Of a stretch of DNA of 64,000 nt, positions 50,033 through 58,757 are shown in pieces. A model generated the notes under the pieces. The model was not told where the DNA came from. It saw only the letters and a list, made by a program, of their open reading frames with translations, and made no database searches. Position numbers and translations under genes: made by a program. This stretch comes from Asanoa iriomotensis (lineage in GTDB: Bacteria > Actinomycetota > Actinomycetes > Mycobacteriales > Micromonosporaceae), in assembly GCF_016862515.1 (NCBI RefSeq), contig NZ_BONC01000024.1, positions 42,992-106,991 of the forward strand. The letters are read 5' to 3'. Numbering within the stretch: position 1 is the first letter of the stretch; each line of letters opens with the position of its first letter.

Positions 50033-51127
50033 TTAGACGCTCAGAATCACCTGCAGCTCCTGGCGTTTCCGGTTCGCGAGATCGACGAGCAGCGTCGCCG
50101 CCGACTCGAAGGGCACGACCGCCGACACCAGGTGCTGACGGAGCAACGCGCCCCAGGGAGAACGGAGCAGGTCGATGGTTTCAGCGGAAAGGCGATCCCG
50201 GTCCCAGGCGTGGGCGAGCCCGCGCGGCACCCGCCCGATTTGCGCACAGCGCACGGAAAGGCCGTTGTGATGAAACTCCTCGCCGAGCCGCACCGCGTCC
50301 GCGCCCGCTTGATAGAAGGCGAGGTCGACCACGGTCCCCTGGGGCCGCAACAGGCGCAGCGCCAGCTGCAAGGCGAAAGACTGCCCCCGACACTGGAACA
50401 CGACGTCGGCGCCCCGGTCGCCCGCGGCGTGCCGCCACCGGGTCTTCAGCACCACGGCCGGGTCCTCGTCGGCGTCCGGGTCGAGCACGTCGAAGCCGAG
50501 CGCTGCCGCGACGGCCCGGCGCTCTGGGGTGGGGTCGACCACGACGACCGACGCCGCACCGTGGTGCCGGGCGAGGGCGGCGGTGAGCAACGCGACGACG
50601 CCGGCGCCCACAACCGCGACCCGCCGGCCCCGCACCCCGTCGCCGAGGTCCCGCACGCCACCTGAGGCGAGGTCCGCCGCGGCGTGCAGCAGCCCGTTGG
50701 CGCAGATCGGGCCCATGTGCGCGGCATAGACGCCGAGCATGGGGTCGACGTCGGCCGGCAGCGGCACCACCCGGTCCACGAGCGGGTCGCCGAGATAGGC
50801 GGTGCGGTGGCCGTAGGTCATCGCGACCAACCCGCCTTCGGGCACGGCCGCGGTCCCGCTGGCCACCACGCGGCCGACCTCCATATAACCCAACCGCTCG
50901 ACCGGGTACGGCGAGGCCGATGCGCCCGGCTCGAACAGTCCCAGTTCCGCGTTCCAGGTGGACCCGAGATAGGGGTTGGTGCCTTTGACGTAGCTCAGCT
51001 CTGTGCCGGCCGACACGCCGGAGAAGACGGTCTCGACCCGGAAGGTCCCGGGCGTGACCTGCTCCGCGGCGACGTCCCGGATGGCCACCTCACCGGGCGC
51101 GGTCACCACCACCACGCGGTCACTCAT
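50033..51127 (-). CDS. Zinc-type MDR dehydrogenase
   Basis: A 364-residue medium-chain dehydrogenase starting at ATG 51127. The NAD(P) motif is VAVVGAGVVALLTAALA, and the N-terminal catalytic region reads VFSGVSAGTELSYVKGTNP. The usual catalytic zinc Cys is replaced by Ser in this S-x-G-T-E group. Such proteins are annotated as zinc-binding dehydrogenases but are likely unusual in metal use. The start overlaps the stop of the upstream Gfo/Idh gene by eight bases, so the two dehydrogenases act as a pair. Confidence 0.8.
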   Translation of the reverse strand: MSDRVVVVTAPGEVAIRDVAAEQVTPGTFRVETVFSGVSAGTELSYVKGTNPYLGSTWNAELGLFEPGASASPYPVERLGYMEVGRVVASGTAAVPEGGLVAMTYGHRTAYLGDPLVDRVVPLPADVDPMLGVYAAHMGPICANGLLHAAADLASGGVRDLGDGVRGRRVAVVGAGVVALLTAALARHHGAASVVVVDPTPERRAVAAALGFDVLDPDADEDPAVVLKTRWRHAAGDRGADVVFQCRGQSFALQLALRLLRPQGTVVDLAFYQAGADAVRLGEEFHHNGLSVRCAQIGRVPRGLAHAWDRDRLSAETIDLLRSPWGALLRQHLVSAVVPFESAATLLVDLANRKRQELQVILSV

Positions 51128-52298
51128 CGGCCGACCCAACGTCCGCGGACGCGGGTGGGGTCGCCGTGGCACCGCGCGCATCGGGGCTCGCCTGCACGGG
51201 GGCGGTCCGCGACGCGGGAGCGCCCTGTACGGGGGCGGTCCGCGACGCGGGAGCGCCCTGCACGGTGGCGGTCCGCGACGCGGGAGCGCCCTGCGCGGGA
51301 CCGGCCGGCGCCGGCGCGGAGGCCGGGGTCAGGTTCACCACCTGGCCCGTGCGGGCCGACTCCGCGATCGCACAGGTGACGCGGTGGGTCTCCAACGCCT
51401 CGGCGTACGGGACTCGGATGTCGTCGCCGATGCCGCGGACCGCGTCCACGAAAGCCCTGTCGACCGCGACGCGCGCCGCGTCCGGATCGCCCGGGATGCG
51501 GCGTTCCTGACCGGTCCCGTCCCGTACGACCAGCTCGTCCTCGCCCACGAACAACGCCAGACCGTCGGCCACGATCTCCAGCCCGGCCCGCTGCTTCCAA
51601 CCCAGGACACAGGCCGAGCTGATCGTGCCGACGGCGCCGTCCGCGAAGATCAACGTTGCGGCGGTGGCCGCGTCGACGTCGGCGTCGGGCACCGGGGGTG
51701 GCGCCCCCGTGCCGGCGGCGAACACGGCGGTCACGGGGCCGACCAGGGCCCGCGCCAGGTCGACCACGTGCGCCGCCTGCTCCACCACCGGTCCGCCGGA
51801 CCGGTCGGACCGGATCCACCACGCCACGGGAGGCACCTTGTCCCACCACACCCCGTTGACGAGCCGCACGGGGCGGTCGGCGAGCAACTGGGCCGCCGTG
51901 CGCACCACGTCCAGGTATCGCCAGTGGTGACCCACCGCCGTGAGCGTGCCGCGGCGGGCGACCTCGGCGGCCAGCCGGGTCGGCACCGTCAGGTCCGCAG
52001 CGAGCGGCTTCTCGACGAACAGGGCGGCGCCCGATGCCAGCACCGCTTCTTCGGCATGGCCGTGGGCGAATGGGGGAACACATACGTAGACAGCGTCGGG
52101 TTCGAGCGAGAGGAGGGCCGCCGCGTCCGGCACCGCGGGCGCTCCACACGTCGTGGCCAGCGCTTCGGCGGCGGGAGCGAGGACATCGGTCACACCGATG
52201 ATCTCCACGTCGGGGAAACCGGACAGCACGCGCGCGTGGCGTTGAGCGACATTTCCGGCGCCGATCATTCCGATCCGACACTTTTCGCTATACGCCAT
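51120..52298 (-). CDS. Gfo/Idh/MocA-family oxidoreductase with repeat tail
   Basis: A 392-residue protein starting at ATG 52298 with AAAGG upstream. The N-terminal Rossmann motif is IGMIGAGNVAQRHARVL, with VEKPLAADLTVP and the substrate-domain GGPVVEQAAHVVDLARALVG. The family oxidises or reduces sugars and inositols with NAD(P). The last ~60 residues are an added Ala/Pro-rich tail with three copies of GAPASRTAPVQ, not seen in normal family members. It is co-translated with the MDR gene. Confidence 0.8.
   Translation of the reverse strand: MAYSEKCRIGMIGAGNVAQRHARVLSGFPDVEIIGVTDVLAPAAEALATTCGAPAVPDAAALLSLEPDAVYVCVPPFAHGHAEEAVLASGAALFVEKPLAADLTVPTRLAAEVARRGTLTAVGHHWRYLDVVRTAAQLLADRPVRLVNGVWWDKVPPVAWWIRSDRSGGPVVEQAAHVVDLARALVGPVTAVFAAGTGAPPPVPDADVDAATAATLIFADGAVGTISSACVLGWKQRAGLEIVADGLALFVGEDELVVRDGTGQERRIPGDPDAARVAVDRAFVDAVRGIGDDIRVPYAEALETHRVTCAIAESARTGQVVNLTPASAPAPAGPAQGAPASRTATVQGAPASRTAPVQGAPASRTAPVQASPDARGATATPPASADVGSADE
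51192..51290. repeat. Three 33-base tandem repeats in the Gfo/Idh gene
   Basis: Three contiguous 33-base units at 51192-51224, 51225-51257 and 51258-51290 differ at only a few positions and encode the 11-residue unit GAPASRT(A)PVQ. They code for the disordered tail of the protein and have all the features of a variable-number minisatellite. Confidence 0.8.
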
Positions 52299-52564
52299 AA
52301 ACCGGCCTTTCGTCTCGAATGTCCGCAGCTCACCGGTTACTTTTGCCACCGGCGTATGCGGATCAAACATCTGATACGTGTCGGACTTCGGGAACCATCG
52401 ACACTTACCGCGTCATCAAACGTTCACATAGGTGAGTGGGGAATGCGCAATTCGATGATCAGTATGTGTAAAAGCGGGCGCGGTTTGTTTCGGGCAAAGC
52501 GGGGAAATGGAACGCGCTCGCCGCAGCGCCGAGGGGCACGGCAGCACCGCGCACAGCAGCAGAA

Positions 52565-53626
52565 GTGAAGGCACAGCGGATCGCGTCTGGGGGTGTGCCT
52601 GTGTGGCACTCGCGAACAAGCGTTTCACCAGTGGTCGAGGCCTGGTCGACCTACCGCACCGGCTCAGCGGGCCAGTGGACACCGCGCCAGCTCGTCGCCG
52701 CCAAACGTGGCACGACGGTGAGCGTGGTCATTCCCGCCCGTAACGAGGAGGCGACGATCGGAGCGATCGTCGCCACCATCCGGCAGCAGCTCGTCGAACG
52801 GGTCCACCTGGTCGACGAGCTCATCGTGGTCGACTCACGGTCGTCCGACGCGACCGCCCGGGTGGCGGCCGCCGCCGGGGCCCACGTGGTCAGCCAGGAC
52901 CAGATGACCCGCGGCCTGCCCCGGCTCGAGGGCAAGGGCGACGCCCTCTGGGCCGGCCTGGTCGCGGCGAGCGGCGACGTCGTGGCGTTCGTCGACGGCG
53001 ACCTGGAGGACTTCGACGCCCGGTTCGTCACGGGCCTGGTGGGGCCGCTGCTCACGGACCAGAGCGTCGGCTACGTCAAGGGCTTCTACCACCGCGGCCT
53101 GCACCACCCGGCCGGCGTGGTCGAGGCCGACGGCGGCGGCCGGGTCACCGAGCTGACCGCACGGCCGCTGCTCAACCTCTTCTGGCCGGAGCTGTCGGGG
53201 TTCGTGCAGCCGCTGGCGGGCGAGTACGCGGGCCGCCGGACGCTCCTCGAACGGCTCCCGTTCGTATCCGGCTACGGCGTCGAGATCGCCATGCTGATCG
53301 ACCTGCTCGACCTGGTCGGCCTCGACGCACTCGCCCAGGTCGACCTCGGCGAGCGGCGCCACCGCCACCAGAGCACGGAAGCGCTCGGCCGGATGGCCGC
53401 ACAGATCATGCAGACGGTCTGGGTGCGCCTGCAGCGCCAGGGTTGGGTCACCGCCGACTCGGAGCCTTCGACCATGCTCACCCAGTTCCGCCGCGGCGGC
53501 ACGGATGCACTACCCAACCTGGACCGCGAGATCGTCGTCACCGACGTCTCGGTCCAGGAGCGCCCGCCACTGCGCGAAATGGCCGACCTGGCCACCCGGC
53601 GACGGCGCAGCCGGGTGGCGGCGTGA
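52565..53626 (+). CDS. gpgS: Glucosyl-3-phosphoglycerate synthase-like glycosyltransferase
   Basis: A protein of about 353 residues from GTG 52565; GTG 52595 and GTG 52601 are alternative starts. GT-A/GT81-like features: VSVVIPARNEEATIGAIVA, ELIVVDSRSSDATARVA, VVAFVDGDLEDFDARF (D-x-D-type region) and FVSGYGVEIAMLIDLL, with the N-terminal Trp-rich VEAWSTYRTG segment as in mycobacterial GpgS. GpgS transfers glucose from a nucleotide sugar to 3-phosphoglycerate, the first step of (methyl)glucosylglycerate synthesis. The specificity here is inferred. The 266-base gap upstream (52299-52564) is relatively AT-rich and presumably holds divergent promoters. Confidence 0.8.
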   Translation: MKAQRIASGGVPVWHSRTSVSPVVEAWSTYRTGSAGQWTPRQLVAAKRGTTVSVVIPARNEEATIGAIVATIRQQLVERVHLVDELIVVDSRSSDATARVAAAAGAHVVSQDQMTRGLPRLEGKGDALWAGLVAASGDVVAFVDGDLEDFDARFVTGLVGPLLTDQSVGYVKGFYHRGLHHPAGVVEADGGGRVTELTARPLLNLFWPELSGFVQPLAGEYAGRRTLLERLPFVSGYGVEIAMLIDLLDLVGLDALAQVDLGERRHRHQSTEALGRMAAQIMQTVWVRLQRQGWVTADSEPSTMLTQFRRGGTDALPNLDREIVVTDVSVQERPPLREMADLATRRRRSRVAA

Positions 53627-53665
53627 GCGGCATAGACGCACGGACAACAAGACCCCGGCAAAGCC

Positions 53666-54142
53666 ATGCCCGCACGGCGCGCCGGACGCCAGACACCAAC
53701 GCGCCCGGCGAACGCGACCGCGGCGCGCCGATACGCCGACGGCCGCGAGCCCCTTCCGGGCGACTACGACGCACGCCCGAAACCGATGCGCTCAACGCGA
53801 GCGACCCCGGCGCGCCGCCACACAGAGCACCACCAGACCTTCTCCGCCAGCCGCAACACGCACCTGAAACCGATGCGCCCAACGCAAGCGACCACGGCGC
53901 GCCACACCAACCGCCAACACGTCCTCCCCTCCAGCCAGAACGCCCACCGGAAACCGATGCGGTCAACGCGAACGACCGCGCACAGGCACGCAGAGCACGG
54001 CCACACCCTCCCTTCCGGCCGCAACACACATCCAAGACCGATGCGCGCAACGCGAACGACCGCGACGCACAGACGCGCCGAGCACCAACAGACCGTCCCC
54101 GCCGGCAACAACGCGCACCGGAAGCCGATGCGCTCGACGTGA
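53666..54142 (+). CDS. Repeat-encoded open reading frame, doubtful gene
   Basis: A 158-residue frame from ATG 53666 through most of the 84/87-base array to a stop at 54142. The translation is an Arg/His-rich protein with units like AHRKPMRSTRTTAHRHAEHG. About 80 percent of third codon positions are G or C, less than in neighbouring genes. No good ribosome binding site is seen. Other frames are open as well. I list it because all repeat-length changes keep the frame; it may still be non-coding. Confidence 0.25.
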   Translation: MPARRAGRQTPTRPANATAARRYADGREPLPGDYDARPKPMRSTRATPARRHTEHHQTFSASRNTHLKPMRPTQATTARHTNRQHVLPSSQNAHRKPMRSTRTTAHRHAEHGHTLPSGRNTHPRPMRATRTTATHRRAEHQQTVPAGNNAHRKPMRST

Positions 54143-54210
54143 ATGACCGCGGCGCACAGATACGAAGAGCGCCGCCCGACCCTCCCCCGGCCGCTACGAA
54201 TGCCCGAACC
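53695..54210. repeat. Tandem array with 84/87-base period
   Basis: The motif ACCGATGCG or a close variant begins repeat units at 53695, 53782, 53869, 53953, 54037 and 54124, i.e. spacings of 87, 87, 84, 84 and 87 bases. Every spacing is a multiple of three. The units are diverged, with shared blocks around AAACCGATGCG, CAACGCGA and GACC..CGGCGC. The array lies between gpgS and a GT4 gene. Nothing else is supported in 53627-54433. Confidence 0.7.
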
Positions 54211-54433
54211 CAGCCCTCTGTGCCCAGGCAGCGAACCCAACGCCGCGCCAACCCGCTCGCGGTCGAATCAGCCTGAGCCGACCGGCCGCGCGCCGACGGT
54301 CGCCGCGAACGTGCTGGCGACCGAGACGCGGAGATGACCAGACAGATGACCAGATCGCGGCGAAGCCGCGCCTACCCCCTATGTGGACCGTCCACAGGCC
54401 TGCGGCCAACATCCCCGGAAGCGAGGCCGCCGC

Positions 54434-55579
54434 ATGACCTTCACCGTCCTTGTCAATGCTGGTCCCTGGCTTCCCGTGCCGCCGCGCGGCTACGGCGGCA
54501 TCGAGAACATCATCGCGACCCTGGTCCCGGAACTGCGCCGGCTCGGGGTCACGGTGCTGCTGGCGTCGGTCGGCACCAGCACCGAACCCGTCGACGAGTT
54601 GCTCGCGCCCTTCTCCGACGGGCAGTTCGGTTGGCTGCAACGTCCCTACAACCAGGCGAACGGCGTCGCCACCGCGCACCAGGCCGCGGTCGTCCGCGCC
54701 GTGCGACAGCGTGACGACATCGACCTCGTACACGATCATGTCGAAGCGATCGGGCTCGCCATGCTGGCCGCGATGGAGCCGTCCGCCACCCCCGTCCTGC
54801 ACACGCTGCACTGGGATCTCGGCAAGCACCCCGAGCTGTACGGCGAGTTCGACGGCGGCGGCCGCGTCAGTGTCAACGGCGTCAGCGCCGCGCAGCTGAG
54901 GAGGGCACCGCGCGCGCTTCGCGCGCACGCCATAGGTCACGTCCATCTGGCCACGCCGCTCGCCGTCGAGGCCGAGCGCCGGCCCATCCCCGACCGCGCC
55001 GAGCACCTCGTCATGCTCGGGCGCATCACCCCCGGCAAGGGCCAGGACCTGGGCGTACGCCTCGCGCACGAGACCGGATTCGACCTCGTGCTGGCCGGCC
55101 CGGTCGGCCCCTACAAGCAGCCCGACGACCTGGCCGCCGCCCTGCGCGACCCGGCCGCGGCCAACAACCCCGACGTCCGCTTCTGGCGCGAGCAGGTCGC
55201 GCCGCTGGTCGACGGCAGCCGCGTCCGCTGGGTCGGCACTCTGACCGGCGCGGACCGCGACACCCTTGTGGCCGAGGCCCGCGCCATGCTCGCACCCCTG
55301 CGCTGGGAGGAGCCCGGCGGCACGTTCGTCGTCGAGTCGCTCGCCCTGGGCACCCCAGTGGTGGGCACCGCCCGCGGCTGCCTGCCCGAGCTGATCGAGA
55401 ACGGCCGCACCGGCCTGCTCACGAAATCCGAGGCCGAGCTGGCCGACCTGGTCATCGCCGCCGGCAAGCTCGACCCCGCCGAATGCCGGCACGAGGCGGC
55501 CCGCCGTTTCACCCCTGCGGTCATGGCCGAACGTTACGTGGAGCTCTACGAGGAGGTGGCCGGCCGGCCGGTGGGCTGA
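54434..55579 (+). CDS. GT4-type glycosyltransferase
   Basis: A 381-residue GT-B glycosyltransferase starting at ATG 54434. The N-terminal domain has PPRGYGGIENIIATLVPEL and the C-terminal nucleotide-binding domain has EHLVMLGRITPGKGQDLG, the strand HETGFDLVLAGPVG, and the family E-x7-E region in EEPGGTFVVESLALGTPVV. GT4 enzymes are retaining and use UDP- or GDP-sugars. Its acceptor is unknown, and it may act with gpgS in compatible-solute or polysaccharide synthesis. Confidence 0.85.
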   Translation: MTFTVLVNAGPWLPVPPRGYGGIENIIATLVPELRRLGVTVLLASVGTSTEPVDELLAPFSDGQFGWLQRPYNQANGVATAHQAAVVRAVRQRDDIDLVHDHVEAIGLAMLAAMEPSATPVLHTLHWDLGKHPELYGEFDGGGRVSVNGVSAAQLRRAPRALRAHAIGHVHLATPLAVEAERRPIPDRAEHLVMLGRITPGKGQDLGVRLAHETGFDLVLAGPVGPYKQPDDLAAALRDPAAANNPDVRFWREQVAPLVDGSRVRWVGTLTGADRDTLVAEARAMLAPLRWEEPGGTFVVESLALGTPVVGTARGCLPELIENGRTGLLTKSEAELADLVIAAGKLDPAECRHEAARRFTPAVMAERYVELYEEVAGRPVG

Positions 55580-55608
55580 TCTTCACCATTATTCATTCAC
55601 GGGCGATC

Positions 55609-55620
55609 ATCAGCGCTGAT
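55609..55620. promoter_or_regulatory. Palindrome upstream of the small membrane protein
   Basis: ATCAGCGCTGAT at 55609-55620 is a perfect 12-base dyad, flanked by further GATC elements, in the AT-richer gap of about 85 bases before the next ATG. It is possibly an operator. Confidence 0.4.
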
Positions 55621-55665
55621 CAATACACTGGGTGAACACAGCCTGACGCAAAGTGGTGGTCAGCA

Positions 55666-56196
55666 ATGAACGACACCGTCTTCTACCACTCCGGACCAAC
55701 TGTCACGGGCCGCGTCGTGCGGCTGATGCCCGGGTACGCCCGCGAGATGAAAGTCGGCCAGCCGGCCCTCGTCGTGGTCGTCACGGCCGCCACGGTAGGC
55801 AGGTTGATCGGCCGCGCGATCCTCTCGATCCTCCAGGCAGGCACCCGCCGCGGCGCGCCACGCCGCTTCAAGGACCTGCGCAAGGCGCCGGAGTTCCTGG
55901 TCACCCCGCTGAGGCTCCGCGACGCCGCCGGCCGTCTCTGTGAGGTCGAGATCCACGGCCACCTGCCGCAGAGTGCCCTCGAGCCGTCGGACCACATCCA
56001 GGTGACGGTGGCCCGCCAGAAAGATCGCACAATGCCGCCGAGGGTGGAGCGCATCGTCAACATCACCACGGGCCAACTCCTGCGCCCGCGCATCCCGACA
56101 CTGTGGAGCCACATCGGCCCGGCCCTGCTCCTGCAGGCCGTCCTCGGTCTCACCCTCGTCGGCGCGATCGCCACCGCCTACACGGCCGGTCGCTGA
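55666..56196 (+). CDS. Hypothetical membrane protein
   Basis: A 176-residue protein starting at ATG 55666. A hydrophobic segment is present near residues 32-56 (ALVVVVTAATVGRLIG) and another at the end (IGPALLLQAVLGLTLVGAIAT). The part between contains an OB-like beta section (PEFLVTPLRLRDAAGRLCEVE, SDHIQVTVARQ). No family is recognised. It lies 86 bases after the GT4 gene in the same direction and 83 bases before the small ATPase. Confidence 0.6.
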   Translation: MNDTVFYHSGPTVTGRVVRLMPGYAREMKVGQPALVVVVTAATVGRLIGRAILSILQAGTRRGAPRRFKDLRKAPEFLVTPLRLRDAAGRLCEVEIHGHLPQSALEPSDHIQVTVARQKDRTMPPRVERIVNITTGQLLRPRIPTLWSHIGPALLLQAVLGLTLVGAIATAYTAGR

Positions 56197-56279
56197 GATG
56201 GCGCGGACGACCGGGACCCGGTCCGACCGGATCACGATCGCGGACGACGGGTTTGCCCGCCGGTGGCACGATCTCCGCC

Positions 56280-56789
56280 ATGATTGTCTGGATCAACGGC
56301 GCGTTCGGCGCGGGCAAGACGACGACGGCGGGCCTGCTGGCCAAACGCCTGGAAGACGCCAAGATCTTCGATCCCGAGTACGTCGGCTACATGCTGACGT
56401 CGTTCGTCCAGTCCCCGACCGGTGACTTCCAGGACCTGCCGCTCTGGCGCCACCTCGTCGTCGAGACCATGGCCGGGCTGGCCAGCCAGTACCAGCATCC
56501 GTGGATCGCACCGATGAGCCTGATCAACGCCGACTACCGGATCGAGATCCTCGGCGGCATCCGCGCCGCGGGCGTCGACGTCCGCGAGTTCGTCCTGAGT
56601 GTCCCCGAAGACCAACTGCGGGCCCGGATCGACGCCGACCAGGTCGAGGTCAACGCGCGGCAATGGCGACACGACCACGTCGCCCAGGCACTGACCACCT
56701 TCGCCACCCTGACCGACACCACCGTCGTCGACGGCACCCAACCCCCTGAGCAGGTGGCGGACACGATTCTGACGCGGGTGAAGGCCTGA
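56280..56789 (+). CDS. Small P-loop kinase-like ATPase
   Basis: A 169-residue protein starting at ATG 56280. Walker A is INGAFGAGKTTTAGLLA. The layout (lid-like RARIDADQVEVNARQW, then AQALTTFATLTDTTVVDGT) is that of small gluconate/shikimate kinase-like or AAA_33 P-loop kinases. Its target is unknown. The end of the gene (EQVADTILTRVKA) recurs twice downstream in degenerate form, as part of the duplicated junction with the convergent glutamate-cysteine ligase. Confidence 0.75.
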   Translation: MIVWINGAFGAGKTTTAGLLAKRLEDAKIFDPEYVGYMLTSFVQSPTGDFQDLPLWRHLVVETMAGLASQYQHPWIAPMSLINADYRIEILGGIRAAGVDVREFVLSVPEDQLRARIDADQVEVNARQWRHDHVAQALTTFATLTDTTVVDGTQPPEQVADTILTRVKA

Positions 56790-57121
56790 CGCGGCCGCCA
56801 TGGGTAGGGCCACCCAAAGACAGGCCCGTTGCCGTGCATCAGGGGCACCTAGCCCGTGACCACCTGACGCAACGCCTCGCGGCGGTCGAGGTTTCCCTTC
56901 CAGGTGGTGTGGGGTACCGACCTGCCAGCCCGACCAGGTCGCGGACCCCGCCCTGACCCGAGTCAAGGCCTCAACGCAGCCGCCACGGACAGGTCCACCG
57001 CGCCGTGCTTCACGGGCACATAGTGCTTGACCACCTGACGCAACGCCTCGCGGTGGTCGAGGCCGGCCTGAGCAGGTGGCGGACACCGCGCTGACGCGCG
57101 TCAAGGCCTGAAAAGCAGACG
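56790..57121. repeat. Degenerate triplicated junction of ATPase and glutamate-cysteine ligase genes
   Basis: The gap between these convergent genes contains two diverged copies of the ligase 3' end (about 56800-56935 and 56975-57065), matching the true end at about 57110-57250. It also has two copies of the ATPase 3' end (about 56930-56975 and 57068-57111), matching 56746-56789. The order gene-end A, gene-end B is kept, so the unit was tandemly duplicated as a whole. Frames are disrupted, and no gene is supported here. Confidence 0.8.
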
Positions 57122-58600
57122 CTACGGGTAGGGCCACTCGTGGACCGGCTCGTTGCTGTGCATCAGGGGTACGTAGCGCTTGACCACTTCGCGCAGGGCT
57201 TCGCGGCGGTCCAGGTTTTCCTCTTCCTCCAGGTGGTGCAGCGTGTCCACCTGCCAGCTCGCGCCGTTGCGGCCCAGCAGGCACCGCTGTTCGATGATGC
57301 CCAGCAGGCGGTCGCGTTCCTCCGCGGCCACGCCCCAGCGGTCCAGGCCCGCCGACGCCAGCGGCAGCAGCCGGCGCAACACAAGCTCCGTCACCGGCAG
57401 ATAGCCCAACCCCGGCCAGAAGACCTGGGCCGCGATCCCGTTTCGGGCGCAGTTGTGGAAGCTCTCCTCGGCCGCGCTGAACGACATCTGGGACCACAGC
57501 GGGCGGTCCGACTCCGCGAGGGTGCGTACCACTCCGAAATAGAACGCCGCGTTGGCGATCGTGTCGATCACCGTGGGGCCTGCCGGCAACACCCGGTTCT
57601 CCACCCGCAGGTGGGGGCGGTTGCGGACCACGTCGTAGATCGGGCGGTTCCACCGATAGATCGTGCCGTTGTGCAGGCGCAGCTCGGCCAGGGTCGGCGT
57701 GTCGCCGTTGGCGAGGGCCTCCGCCGGGTCCTCCGGGTCGCAGATCGGCAGCAACGCCGGGAAGTAGCGGACGTTCTCCTCGAACAGGTCGAAGACCGAG
57801 GTGATCCAGCGCTCGCCGAACCAGACCCGCGGGCGTACACCTTGAGCTTTGATCTCTTCCGAACGGGTGTCCGTGGCCTGCTCGAAGAGCGGGATCCGGG
57901 TCTCGCGCCACAGCTCCTTGCCGTAGAGGAACGGCGAGTTCGCGCCCAGCGCCACCTGGACGCCGGCGATTGTCTGTGCGGCATTCCAGTAGGAGGCGAA
58001 CTGCGCCGGCGACACCTGCAGGTGGAACTGCGTCGACGTGCACGCCGCCTCGGGCGCGACCGTGTCGGCGGTCGTGTTTAACCGCTCCACACCGTCGATG
58101 CGGATCGTCAGGTCCTCGCCGCGGGCCGCGAAGATCTGCTCGTTGATCAACGCGTAGCGAGGGTTCGCCGACAGCGACTCGACCGTCAGGTCGCTCTGCC
58201 GCAGCGTCGGCAGGATGCCGATCATGACCATGTGGGCGCCCACGGCCCGCGCCTTGTCCTCGGCCGCGTTGAGGCTCGCCCGGATGTCGGTCTCGAACTC
58301 CGCCGACCCGCGGGTGCCCAGCCGCCGCGGCGCCACGTTGATCTCGACGTTGAACTGGCCCAACTCGGTCTGGAACGCCGGGTCCGCGACGGCGGCGAGC
58401 ACGTCCGCGTTGCGCATCGCCGGGTCGGCCGCGTCGTCGATCAGGTTGAGCTCGATCTCCATGCCGGTCAACGGGCGCTCGAAGTCGAAGCGTGACTCGC
58501 GCAGCATCTCCGCGAACACGTCGAGACACCGGCGCACCTTCTGCCGGTAGCGCGCCCGGTCTTCGCGGGTGAACTCCCGCTGGTCGACCTCTTCGCCCAT
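57122..58600 (-). CDS. Glutamate-cysteine ligase
   Basis: A 492-residue protein. The GCS2-like features are the N-terminal ATP/Mg region PLTGMEIELNLI, the acidic GQFNVEINVAPR, the middle STQFHLQVSP, and LGANSPFLYGKELWRETRIPL. It is the long type seen in actinomycetes, related to but distinct from EgtA of ergothioneine synthesis, so no symbol is given. It should make gamma-glutamylcysteine. It is convergent with the small ATPase gene through a duplicated junction, and divergent from the acyl-CoA synthetase gene. Confidence 0.82.
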   Translation of the reverse strand: MGEEVDQREFTREDRARYRQKVRRCLDVFAEMLRESRFDFERPLTGMEIELNLIDDAADPAMRNADVLAAVADPAFQTELGQFNVEINVAPRRLGTRGSAEFETDIRASLNAAEDKARAVGAHMVMIGILPTLRQSDLTVESLSANPRYALINEQIFAARGEDLTIRIDGVERLNTTADTVAPEAACTSTQFHLQVSPAQFASYWNAAQTIAGVQVALGANSPFLYGKELWRETRIPLFEQATDTRSEEIKAQGVRPRVWFGERWITSVFDLFEENVRYFPALLPICDPEDPAEALANGDTPTLAELRLHNGTIYRWNRPIYDVVRNRPHLRVENRVLPAGPTVIDTIANAAFYFGVVRTLAESDRPLWSQMSFSAAEESFHNCARNGIAAQVFWPGLGYLPVTELVLRRLLPLASAGLDRWGVAAEERDRLLGIIEQRCLLGRNGASWQVDTLHHLEEEENLDRREALREVVKRYVPLMHSNEPVHEWPYP

Positions 58601-58757
58601 CAGTCACCGCCCGTAGGAGTGGGTCCACCCGATGTACCCACAAAGCTCCCACGACACGCGGCCCGCCGAAAGGGTTACGGCGCGTCGTCCGCGAACTACT
58701 CCAAGAACACTAGGGGTACGGCGGCCCGGACGGCAGGCATATGGCAGCGTTGGCCGG

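Noticed and set aside
53538..54251. Minus-strand frames over the 84/87-base array
   Set aside because: All frames stay open because repeat lengths are multiples of three; Cys/Arg/Gly-rich translations match no family.
56232..58652. 806-residue minus-strand frame
   Set aside because: It is the ligase read in the wrong frame; its only value is that the repeated protein segments reveal the duplicated junction.
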